Below, piece by piece: positions 1-6,362 of a DNA stretch of 6,362 nt. Under the pieces are notes generated by a model. It was given only the letters and a program-made list of their open reading frames with translations, searched no databases and was not told where the DNA came from. The translations under genes and the position numbers were made by a program. This DNA comes from Chloroflexota bacterium. Lineage in GTDB: Bacteria > Chloroflexota > Limnocylindria > Limnocylindrales > CSP1-4. Numbering within the stretch: the first letter of the stretch is position 1; each line of letters starts with the position of its first letter. The stretch lies in NCBI GenBank assembly GCA_005881055.1, contig VBHW01000237.1, positions 1 through 6,362 of the forward strand, written 5' to 3'.

Positions 1-1039
1 TCTCGAAGATCGGTGGTCCATCCGTGTTCGAGACCGGCTCGGAGATCCACAGCATGAGGTCGGGCGGCCCATTGGCGGGAGCTGCCGAGCTGTGGAATGT
101 CGCGACCGTGTGAAGAAGGGGCGCCGTTCGGATCGATCCGCGGTACTCAGCGTCGATCTCGACGCTCGGGTGGTCGGCAAGATTCGCCCCGACGCCAGGA
201 AGGTCGACGCGGACCTCGACGCCGACCGCCCGTAGGTGCTCGGCCGGCCCGATGCCCGATCGCATCAGGATGGCGGGGCTGCCGTACGTGCCCGCGCTGA
301 GCACGACGCGACGCGCCGGGATGATGGCCCCACCCAGCAAACGGATGCCCGCGGCACGCCGGCCCTCGAGGATGACGTCGGCGACCTGACTGTCAGGCCG
401 GATCGTCAGGTTCGGTGGCGTGTGCCCGTATGGCAGGTGCGCCGAAGCCGTGGTGACCCGCACGCCGTCGCGCGTGCTCATGGGCATCGGGCCGGCGCCC
501 GCGGCACCCGGCCGGTTGTGGTCCTCGACCGCCGGGAACCCGACCGCATCGAGCGCCTCGAGCGCGGCCGCGTGGACCTCGGTGCGTTCCACCTCGGGGT
601 ACCGGGTCACGGGGATCGGCCCGCTCGCACCATGCCAGGGCTGGTCACCGAATTCGAGGTCAGCCTCGAGCCGCCGGAGGTACGGGAGGACGGCTTCGAA
701 GCCCCAGCCCGCGTTGCCCAGGGCCTCCCACTCGTCGAAGTCGGACGGCGAGCCGCGGAGCGCGAACCTGACGATCGACGACGTGCCACCGAGCGCCTTC
801 ACCCGGCGCAGCTTCTGGACGTCGCCGAACTCCTTCGGTTCGGAGACGTACCCCCAGTCGAAGGCGCGAGTCATGTGCCAGCCGTCGCGGATCTCCTCGG
901 GCAGATCCGCCCGAAGGTCCGGGCCTGCCTCGAGCAGGATCACCGACCTCGAGGGGGACTCGGCCAGTCTCGCGGCGACGACACATCCGGCAGCTCCGCC
1001 TCCGACGACGGCGACGTCGTACTCCTTCTGCCGAGCCAA
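1..1039 (-). CDS. GMC-family FAD-dependent oxidoreductase (choline dehydrogenase-like), 3' end outside the window
   Basis: About 346 codons are visible; the C-terminal substrate domain with the catalytic His lies beyond the left edge. GMC enzymes oxidise alcohols or polyols to aldehydes, ketones or acids using FAD. Seen: an N-terminal Rossmann motif VVGGGAAG (near 985-1015) followed by an acidic strand end (LLEAG); a GMC signature-1 region at 770-802 (LGGTSSI); and a full match to GMC signature 2 at 248-292 (GTYGSPAILMRSGIG). I chose the TTG start at 1039 because GGAGAGG at 1045-1051 lies about 5 nt upstream. The in-frame GTG at 1045 would overlap that ribosome-binding site. The gene lies about 64 nt downstream of the flavin monooxygenase-like gene on the same strand, so cotranscription is likely. 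Odd point: signature 1 has Val where the pattern expects Asn/His. The substrate is unknown. The family call is firm. Confidence 0.9.
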   Translation of the reverse strand, partial: MARQKEYDVAVVGGGAAGCVVAARLAESPSRSVILLEAGPDLRADLPEEIRDGWHMTRAFDWGYVSEPKEFGDVQKLRRVKALGGTSSIVRFALRGSPSDFDEWEALGNAGWGFEAVLPYLRRLEADLEFGDQPWHGASGPIPVTRYPEVERTEVHAAALEALDAVGFPAVEDHNRPGAAGAGPMPMSTRDGVRVTTASAHLPYGHTPPNLTIRPDSQVADVILEGRRAAGIRLLGGAIIPARRVVLSAGTYGSPAILMRSGIGPAEHLRAVGVEVRVDLPGVGANLADHPSVEIDAEYRGSIRTAPLLHTVATFHSSAAPANGPPDLMLWISEPVSNTDGPPIFE

Positions 1040-1060
1040 TTGCACCTCTCCATCTGGGCG

Positions 1061-1079
1061 TCCAGGAACGTGACCTGGA
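1061..1079 (-). other. Small hairpin between the two flavoenzyme genes
   Basis: TCCAGG and CCTGGA form a perfect 6-bp inverted repeat around a 7-nt loop, in the 64-nt spacer between the stop of the upstream oxidoreductase and the start of the GMC gene. No T-run follows on the minus strand, so it does not look like an intrinsic terminator. It might affect mRNA processing between the genes, or be chance in GC-rich DNA. Confidence 0.25.
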
Positions 1080-1103
1080 TACCCGGGCCAAGTGGGGAGT
1101 CCT

Positions 1104-2438
1104 TCAGGCAGTCGTCGCCGGCGCCTCCAAACGCTCGGCGAGATGAGCCGCGTCGCGGCCGACCCCGAACAATGTGGCGGAGCCCTGATCGATCAGCCAG
1201 GGAATGCCGAGGAAGTAGAGGCCGGGCACCTCGGTCACGCCGCGGACATGGCGCGGGGCACCTTGCGCGTCGAAGATCGGCAGGTCGATCCAGCTGAAGT
1301 CGAGCCGGTAGCCGCTCGTCCAGATCACGGTCGATATGCCTTCGGCCGCGAGATCGAGCTCGGCGACCTCAGGCGGATGGAAGCTGAAAGGCTGGCGGTC
1401 GTCCGGCGAGGCGTCGATCCCGGCTCGCTCGATGAAGGTGTCGATGCGACCACGCCACTGCTCGTCGAAGAAGCGGTCCGCGAACTGCAGGTTCGCGGCC
1501 AGGTCCTGGGCCACGCGGACTCGCTCGCCGTCGGCGTCCTCGAAGCGACCGACAAGCGAGATCCCCTCGGCCGCCATGCGACGGAGGTTCGTATCGTGAC
1601 CGCCGCGGTGCCCGGACAGGTGCGGATTGCAGGCGAACCGCAGGCGCGGGTCCGGCAGCTTGTCGACGGTCGGCAACGAAGTCCCGAACTCGTGGCCACG
1701 CGTTCGCAAGTTCCAGAGCCAGTGGAAGATGTCGCTGCCCCTGTAGCGACGCGGCACGCGGCCACAGTGCCCGACCGAGAGATAGACCCGCCGGCCGGCC
1801 TCGTGGAGCTCTTCCGCGATCTGGACGCCTGATTGAGCCGACCCGACGACGAGGATCGCCCCGTCTGGCAGGGCCGCCTGGCTGCGATAAACGTGCGAGT
1901 GAAGCTGGAGGACGCGGGCCGAAAGACCGACACTCGTGGACGGGATGTTCGGGATTTGGAAGCCACCGGTGGCCACGAAAACCTGGGCGGCGTCGACTGC
2001 GCCACCTGTCGTGGTGAGACGAAACCCGCCACCCCCGTGCGTCCGCAGCTGGAGCCGCTCGACAGCGGCCGCGAGATGGACGGGTGCGTCGATGACCTCC
2101 GCGTACCTGGCGACCCGCCCGGCGATCTCGTCACGCGGCATGTACCCGTCGGGATCGTTGCCGTCGTACTCCCAGCCCGGGAAGGAGGCGGTCCAGTTCG
2201 GGCTCACGAGGCGGAACGCGTCCCAGCGGTCCTGCCAGGCTCCACCGAGGCGGTCGCGACGTTCGAGGACGATGTGCTCGCGCCCGGCCTGGCGCAGATA
2301 CCAGCTCATCGTCAACCCGGCCTGACCGGCGCCGATGACGACCGCGTCGATCCTTCCAGGTAGCTCGCTCATATCAATGTCCGTTTGGCTCGTGTCGAGG
2401 GTGGGCTCATCGCGGACAGGGTCGCACAACGATGACAC
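1104..2438 (-). CDS. CzcO/FMO-like NAD(P)- and FAD-dependent oxidoreductase (flavin-containing monooxygenase family)
   Basis: A 444-residue protein, typical of bacterial two-dinucleotide-domain flavoproteins of the COG2072 (CzcO/FMO) type, which use NADPH and O2 to oxygenate small nucleophilic or carbonyl substrates in the cytoplasm. Seen: FAD Rossmann motif GAGQAG at residues 36-41 with acidic Glu59 and then RLGGAW; an ATG-like VATGGF at 155-160; a second Rossmann fold at 195-211 (ILVVGSAQSG); and a C-terminal WTSGYR at about 373 followed by LYFLGIPW. The second motif has Ala where the third-position Gly of GxGxxG is usual. The GTG start at 2438 has GAGGT about 7 nt upstream. The ATG at 2372, just before the core fold, gives a more usual N-terminus but only a weak ribosome-binding site, so either is possible. 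The GMC oxidoreductase gene follows it. The substrate is not predictable, and the CzcO label does not imply metal transport. Confidence 0.88.
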   Translation of the reverse strand: MSSLCDPVRDEPTLDTSQTDIDMSELPGRIDAVVIGAGQAGLTMSWYLRQAGREHIVLERRDRLGGAWQDRWDAFRLVSPNWTASFPGWEYDGNDPDGYMPRDEIAGRVARYAEVIDAPVHLAAAVERLQLRTHGGGGFRLTTTGGAVDAAQVFVATGGFQIPNIPSTSVGLSARVLQLHSHVYRSQAALPDGAILVVGSAQSGVQIAEELHEAGRRVYLSVGHCGRVPRRYRGSDIFHWLWNLRTRGHEFGTSLPTVDKLPDPRLRFACNPHLSGHRGGHDTNLRRMAAEGISLVGRFEDADGERVRVAQDLAANLQFADRFFDEQWRGRIDTFIERAGIDASPDDRQPFSFHPPEVAELDLAAEGISTVIWTSGYRLDFSWIDLPIFDAQGAPRHVRGVTEVPGLYFLGIPWLIDQGSATLFGVGRDAAHLAERLEAPATTA

Positions 2439-2615
2439 GGCACGACCTCATTCGACGTTCTTGAGCTGGGGCGAGGCGCGCTCACAGGGCACTTCTCGAC
2501 CCCTGATTGACGCCCTGTCTCGAGGAGTGAGATGCTCCGCCGGTTCGGCGGGGATATCGCCGCTGCGGCGGCCGGGGAACGGACTGCATCCGTCCCCATC
2601 AATGGCGGATACGCC
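2439..2615. promoter_or_regulatory. Divergent control region with inverted repeats
   Basis: This gap separates the minus-strand oxidoreductase from the plus-strand Asp-box gene and must hold promoters for both. ACAGGGC at 2484-2490 pairs with GCCCTGT at 2512-2518. Interleaved with it, CTTCTCGA at 2492-2499 pairs with TCGAGGAG at 2520-2527 with one G-U pair. Short hairpins follow: CCGCCG/CGGCGG at 2537-2551 and CGCCG/CGGCG near 2558-2570. TTGACG at 2507-2512 resembles a plus-strand -35 box, but no good -10 lies at the right distance. I see no short gene here and cannot assign a regulator. Confidence 0.4.
2574..2597 (+). promoter_or_regulatory. Stable hairpin in the 5' leader of the Asp-box gene
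   Basis: GGGG, one bulged A, then ACGGA pairs with TCCGT followed by CCCC, giving nine base pairs around a CTGCA loop. It ends about 18 nt before the ATG at 2616 and 30 nt before the GTG at 2628. No T-run follows, so a terminator is unlikely. It could affect mRNA stability or ribosome access. That role is inferred only from its position. Confidence 0.35.
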
Positions 2616-4392
2616 ATGGGAGGAACCGTGGGAACGCGTCGGCCGGCGGGCATCGCTGTCGCGATCGCCCTGATCAGCTTGGTCCCCTTCGCGACGCCGG
2701 CAGGCGCCGGCACGGCCACCAACGCCGAGGTGAGCGTTGGCAGCCCGCACGACATCGCGCCGCGGAGCCACCAGAACGAGCCCGTGGTCGCGATCGACGC
2801 ACACAACCCCGACTTCCTCGTCGCAGGGTCGAACGACTACATCGACCAGCAGGCCTGCCCGCAGGACATCGCGACGCAGAGCGCGACCTGCGATGACTTC
2901 AGCGCGGGCATCGGCGTCACCGGCCTCTACTTTTCCTTCGACCGTGGCAAGTCCTGGATCCAGCCCACATACACCGGGTGGCAGGCGAGGGACTGCGGAA
3001 CCGCCACCGTCTGCGGGGGCTCCCTGGGGCCGGTCGGCAGGATTCCCTGGTACTACGAAGCCGGCCTCATCGATGACGGCGACCCGGCCATCACCATCGG
3101 TCCTCGGCCAGTGGAACGGGTCCCGGGTCTACTACGCCAACCTGGCCGCGAACTTCCCGGGGAAGACCGGGATCCCGCGCGGCTTCGAGGCGGTCGCTGT
3201 GTCGCGGCTCGACAACCCGACTCCGGCGAGCGTGCTCCAGAAGTCGAGCTGGAAGCCCCCGGTGATCGTGACGGAACAGCAGAGCAACACCGCGTTCACC
3301 GACAAGGAACAGGTCTGGGCGGACAACGCGGCCTTAAGCCCGTTCTTCGGCCGCGCATACATCTGCTTCGCGGAGTTCCGCAGCAACGGCCATCACAACC
3401 CGGGCACTGCGATCGCGCCGCTCACCGTCTCGGTTTCTGCCGACGGCGGCGGCACGTGGAGGACCAGCCAGATTCAGCCCGCCGACGCCGGAGGTCATGG
3501 CCAGGGTGGGTTCGGTTCGTCCGGCTGCACGATACGCACGGACAGCCACGGCGTCGCGTACCTGTTCGCCGAGATGTTCGAGAACCCGAACCTGAGCGGC
3601 CTTCCGACACACGGTGCGCACGTGATGTTCAAGTCCTTCGACGGCGGCGCCCACTGGACCAAGGCGAAGACGCTGTTCCGGACGACCGATCCGTGTTCGT
3701 TCATCGATCCGCTCTCGTTCCGCTGCGTCATGGACGGGTACACCGGGGCCCGGACCGATCTCGCAGCCGCCCCGAGCGTGGACATCGCGAACGGCGCCCC
3801 GACCGGGGCCGACGCGACGAACCTCATCGTCGACGTGTGGGCCGACGCGACTGCGGGCCTGAATCACGAGGATGCAAAGCTCGCGTGGTCGTCGGACGGC
3901 GGAGCGATATGGCAGGGCCCGTCATCTGTCTCGCTGGCTGGGGACCGGCCGATGTACGCGGCGCCGGCGATCTCGCCTTCGGGCGACCGTGTCTACGTCG
4001 TCTACGAGGCAGTGACGGCGCCATGGGCGGGGGACGACGTCGCCACACCCAGGCCGTACCACGGAGTGTTCCTGTCGGCGCCGATCACCGGCGGTGGACC
4101 GGGTACCTGGGAGACCGTGTACAACGGGCCAACCGGCGACCTTCGGTCCTCGTTCCCGGGCCATCGGTTCCGTGAGGAGCGCATCGGCGACTACGTCTAT
4201 GCGGCAGCGAGCCGCGACTACGGCGTGGGGCTGTGGATCGACGTCCGGAATGCCGCCGTGTGCCCGGCGATCCAGGGCTGGCGGGCGCAATCGCTTGCCG
4301 CCGGGCACATCGTCACTCCCGCGCCGTGGCCGCTGGCCGACTGCCCGGCGACGTGGGGCAACATGGACGTCTGGGCGGCAACCTCGGGCTGA
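2616..4392 (+). pseudogene. Secreted Asp-box (BNR/sialidase-like) beta-propeller protein, interrupted by one frameshift
   Basis: Two overlapping frames together encode one protein of about 590 residues. The first runs from 2616 to about 3100 and begins with a signal peptide: RR at residues 8-9, a hydrophobic core at about 11-26, and a likely cleavage after AGA at 31. The second runs from about 3100 to the stop at 4392. Four Asp-boxes (S-x-D-x-G-x-x-W) are visible: SFDRGKSW at 2934-2957, SADGGGTW at 3436-3459, SFDGGAHW at 3634-3657 and SSDGGAIW at 3889-3912. Ten Cys residues in the mature part suit an exported, disulfide-bonded protein. Asp-boxes stabilise propeller folds in sialidases and many non-enzymes; I see no clear sialidase catalytic set, so activity is unknown. 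GTG at 2628, preceded by GGGAGGA, is an equally good start and shortens only the signal peptide. The sequence needs one base skipped, or two restored, near 3099-3112. This may be a real mutation or a sequence error. Confidence 0.8.
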
Positions 4393-4396
4393 ACGG

Positions 4397-4420
4397 CAGC
4401 GCTGGTGCGGGCTGGCGCTG
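4397..4420. terminator. Weak candidate terminator hairpin between convergent genes
   Basis: CAGCGC (4397-4402) and GCGCTG (4415-4420) can pair around a 12-nt loop, five bases after the stop of the Asp-box gene and 27 nt before the end of the opposing isomerase remnant. The convergent layout favours a terminator here. There is no T-run on either strand and the loop is long, so the call is tentative. Nothing else is visible in the 54-nt gap. Confidence 0.25.
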
Positions 4421-4446
4421 GTCGGCTGACGTGCGGCCGATCGCCC

Positions 4447-4624
4447 TCAGATCCCGAACCGGCGCAGGTACTCGCGGTTCGCGCGCTGGACGGCCGTGAC
4501 GGACTCCGGCGTATCCGAGGTCGAGCATGTCGTCCGGTCCCGGCATCCATGCGTCGTCCACGATGATCTCGTCGACTCCGAAGGAGACCGGGGCGCTGGC
4601 GACCTTCACGACCTCAGTCGGCAC
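4447..4624 (-). pseudogene. Remnant of an IolE-like sugar-phosphate isomerase/epimerase (large internal deletion)
   Basis: The N-terminal piece, from GTG 4624 (or GTG 4609, giving MKVASAPVSFGV), reads ASAPVSFGVDEI and then DDAWMPGPDDMLD. This is the characteristic start of xylose-isomerase-like TIM-barrel proteins of the IolE type. Within the next 30 nt or so, another frame on the same strand takes over and reads PESVTAVQRANREYLRRFGI to a TGA at 4447-4449, resembling the family's usual C-terminal helix. The family is normally about 270-300 residues, so more than 200 residues are missing. The join lies between about 4501 and 4528, where frame A must pass to a +1 frame. Without repair, translation from the first frame runs on to 4313 with unrelated sequence. 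The start overlaps the end of the LacI gene, as expected for the next gene of a sugar operon. Family assignment rests on short segments and recall. Confidence 0.65.
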
Positions 4625-5693
4625 GCCCGTGGCCGGCACTGTGGGAGCCAACGGCTGGACCGCCGCCCGTGGTCGCCTGGCCGCAGCCGCACGATCGCCG
4701 GACGGCCAGTTCCATCGGAATCCGCACGTCCATCGGCTCTCCGGGCTCCTCCACGAGTGCGCGCAGGATCATCGACGCCGCCAGGGCGCCGATATCACGG
4801 TCGCGGCGTGCGAGCACCGTCAGTGGCGGATCCAGCAGGGGCGCAGCGTCGGTGTCGTCGAAACAGACGATCGCGATCTCATCGGGCACCGAGACGCCGC
4901 GCGCGCGCAGCTCGCTCAGGCCGCCCAGCGCCAGGTCCGCGCACGGGTAGACGATCGCGCTGACTGGATCGTCGAGCTCGAGCAGCGCGGCTGTCTCGCC
5001 CCGACCTGCCGCCACAGTCCAGTCGCCAAGGCGGACACAGCCCTCGTCGTACCGAAGGCCGTGGCGGCGCAGGCCGGCCTGGTACCCTGCCAGGCGCTCC
5101 GCGCCGGATGTCTCGCTCTCGATTCCCCCGACGTAGCCGATCCGGCGATGCCCGTGGACCTCCACCAGGTGGCCGACGAGGAGCTGGATCCCCGCCTCGT
5201 TGGCGAGGGTGATCCGGCCGGCGCCCACGCCCTCGAGGATGTTGTCGAACAGGACGATGGGCAGCTGGAAGCGCCGCTCGATCGAGCGGACCGCGGACCC
5301 GTCGCCCGAAGAGGAGCACAGAATCAACCCGTCGACGCGTCCGGCCGCCAGCGCCCTCAGGGCCGCCTCCTCGCGACTGGGCCGTTCATCCGTGTCCATC
5401 AGGGTGATCTGGTAGCCCGCGGCCTGGAGGCGATGCTGGGCCCCCTTCAGCGCGTTGGCGTAGAAGGTGGAGCTGATGTCCGGGACGATGAACCCGATCA
5501 TCCGCGTCGATCGCGTGCGGAGCGTCTGGCCCGCAGCCCACGGGTGGAAATCGAGGTCCGCCGCCACGCGCCGGACGCGATCGCGCGTCTCGCTGGCGAC
5601 GCTACCCCGGCCCGACAGCGCGCGCGATGCGGTGGCGACCGAGACGCCCGCGGCCTGGGCCACGTCCGTCAACCGAGGATGCGCCGCGATCAT
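4614..5693 (-). CDS. LacI-family transcriptional regulator of a carbohydrate operon
   Basis: A 359-residue DNA-binding repressor. Residues 7-30 form the LacI helix-turn-helix (RLTDVAQAAGVSVATASRAL), with a hinge around 50-62 (HPWAAGQTLRT). The periplasmic-binding-protein-like effector domain begins at about 65 (MIGFIVPDISSTFY), continues through DGLILCSSSG at 122-130 and FDDTDAAPLLDPPLT at 278-292, and ends with a family-typical RRSCGC at 332-337. A polar tail of about 22 residues follows. ATG 5693 is chosen because the HTH begins directly after it and it overlaps the permease stop by 4 bp (ATGA), indicating translational coupling. No strong ribosome-binding site is seen. It probably senses the sugar imported by the upstream ABC transporter and controls that operon from within it; the operator must lie upstream, off the right edge. 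The effector sugar is unknown. Confidence 0.93.
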   Translation of the reverse strand: MIAAHPRLTDVAQAAGVSVATASRALSGRGSVASETRDRVRRVAADLDFHPWAAGQTLRTRSTRMIGFIVPDISSTFYANALKGAQHRLQAAGYQITLMDTDERPSREEAALRALAAGRVDGLILCSSSGDGSAVRSIERRFQLPIVLFDNILEGVGAGRITLANEAGIQLLVGHLVEVHGHRRIGYVGGIESETSGAERLAGYQAGLRRHGLRYDEGCVRLGDWTVAAGRGETAALLELDDPVSAIVYPCADLALGGLSELRARGVSVPDEIAIVCFDDTDAAPLLDPPLTVLARRDRDIGALAASMILRALVEEPGEPMDVRIPMELAVRRSCGCGQATTGGGPAVGSHSAGHGRAD

Positions 5694-6362
5694 TTGACCG
5701 CGCCCAGCGTCAGGCCGCGCACGAGGTGCTTCTGGACGAAGATCGAGAACACGACGATCGGCAGCGCGCCGATGACACCCGCCGCGCTCATCGCGCCCCA
5801 GTCGACATTGATGCGGCCGATGAGCGTCGCCGCGCCGACAGGCATCGTCTCGGCGGCCGGCGTGGACGTAAGGACGAGGGCGAACAGGAACTCGTTGTAC
5901 GTGGTGATCACGGCGAAGATGCCTGTCGCCACGAGGCCCGGCGCCGCGAGCGGCAGGACGATCCGTCGGAAGGCGGTGAACCGCGTGTCGCCGTCGACCA
6001 TCGCGGCCTCCTCGAGATCCACGGGGATCTCGCGGAAGAAGCTCTCCATCATCCAGACGACGATCGTGACGTTGAAGGTGGCATACACGACGATGAGGCT
6101 GAGCCGCGTGTTGAGCAGGCCGAGCTGCTGCGTCACGATGAAGATCGGGATGATGATCACCACCGGTGGCAGGAGCCTGACCATCAGCAGGCTGAAGCCC
6201 ACGTACCGGTCGAGGTGCGCCCATAGGCGGAACCTGGCCAGGGCATAGGCCGCCATGGTCCCGAGCACCAGGGCGATCGCGACGCTCGATGCCGTCACGA
6301 TGATCGAGTTCGTGAGGTACGCGCCGAATTCCCGGCCGCTGAACAGGCTGACGTAGTTCGCC
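5690..6362 (-). CDS. Carbohydrate ABC transporter permease, MalG-type (N-terminus outside the window)
   Basis: Codons run in from the right edge (NYVSLFSGREFGAYLTNS) to TGA at 5690-5692, with 223 residues visible of a usual 270-300. Members form one of the two membrane channel subunits of CUT1 sugar importers, pairing with a MalF-like permease, a solute-binding protein and an MsmX/MalK-type ATPase. Five hydrophobic segments are visible. The cytoplasmic EAA loop reads EEAAMVDGDTRFTAFRRIVL, followed by PLAAPG, with Asp where Ala usually follows DG. The C-terminus QKHLVRGLTLGAVK is the classic ending of MalG-type permeases. A GTG at 6298 lies inside the first visible membrane segment and is not the real start, since conserved sequence continues upstream. 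The stop overlaps the LacI start. The substrate is not predictable from this subunit. Confidence 0.95.
   Translation of the reverse strand, partial: ANYVSLFSGREFGAYLTNSIIVTASSVAIALVLGTMAAYALARFRLWAHLDRYVGFSLLMVRLLPPVVIIIPIFIVTQQLGLLNTRLSLIVVYATFNVTIVVWMMESFFREIPVDLEEAAMVDGDTRFTAFRRIVLPLAAPGLVATGIFAVITTYNEFLFALVLTSTPAAETMPVGAATLIGRINVDWGAMSAAGVIGALPIVVFSIFVQKHLVRGLTLGAVK

Noticed and set aside
236..1297. Long plus-strand open frame of 353 codons
   Set aside because: It is antisense to the GMC oxidoreductase, with Arg/Asp/Gly-rich composition typical of a GC-rich shadow frame. The opposite strand shows clear family motifs.
1092..2363. Two abutting plus-strand open frames
   Set aside because: They mirror the FMO-like gene on the minus strand. 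No domain is recognisable and the composition is biased.
2484..2515. CACAGGGCA...GACGC resembling the start of a c-di-GMP-I riboswitch
   Set aside because: The following conserved AAAGCC core and the GAAA tetraloop are absent, and these bases are better explained by the simple ACAGGGC/GCCCTGT inverted repeat.
2507..2535. TTGACG as a sigma-70-type -35 box for the plus-strand gene
   Set aside because: No convincing TANNNT element lies 16-19 nt downstream, so I did not call a separate promoter.
3036..3047. GRIP tetrapeptide resembling the sialidase FRIP motif
   Set aside because: It lies after the first Asp-box, whereas FRIP precedes the first Asp-box in sialidases, and the Phe/Tyr is missing.
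3099..3112. Programmed +1 frameshifting in the Asp-box gene
   Set aside because: There is no slippery codon pair, in-frame stop at the shift site or internal Shine-Dalgarno-like stimulator. Mutation or sequence error is simpler.
5694..6224. N-terminal extension of the LacI frame on the minus strand
   Set aside because: The frame is open by chance through the permease gene. The LacI HTH begins right after ATG 5693, and the extension has no family similarity.
4527..6248. 573-codon plus-strand open frame
   Set aside because: It is antisense to the lacI and permease genes, both of which have unmistakable conserved motifs.

Overview
The window is G+C-rich (about two-thirds by eye), with strong G/C preference at third codon positions and GTG or TTG start codons. 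This suits a high-GC soil or freshwater bacterium, most likely Actinomycetota or Chloroflexota; no marker gene here fixes the taxonomy. Coding density is high. I see no RNA genes, insertion sequences, CRISPR arrays or long repeats.

Left part (1-2438, minus strand): two flavoenzyme genes in tandem. A CzcO/flavin-containing-monooxygenase-like NAD(P)/FAD oxidoreductase (1104-2438) is followed after about 64 nt by a GMC-family FAD oxidoreductase (1039 running off the left edge). They probably form one transcription unit acting on small organic substrates, which cannot be identified from sequence.

Middle (2439-4392): a divergent control region of up to about 180 bp with several inverted repeats. 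It is followed on the plus strand by a gene for a secreted Asp-box (BNR) beta-propeller protein. That gene is interrupted by one frameshift near 3099-3112, although both halves still read as good protein.

Right part (4447-6362, minus strand): the 3' end of a carbohydrate-uptake operon. In transcription order it holds a MalG-type ABC permease (entering from the right edge), a LacI-family repressor overlapping it by 4 bp (ATGA), and the remnant of an IolE-like sugar-phosphate isomerase/epimerase. The remnant keeps only its first 30-40 and last 20 or so codons, joined out of frame. The intact operon would import a sugar or polyol, sense it through the LacI protein and isomerise it.

I found no convincing new biological system. 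The points most worth checking are the two damaged genes, which lie close together and point to local decay or to assembly/sequencing error, and the structured divergent region.
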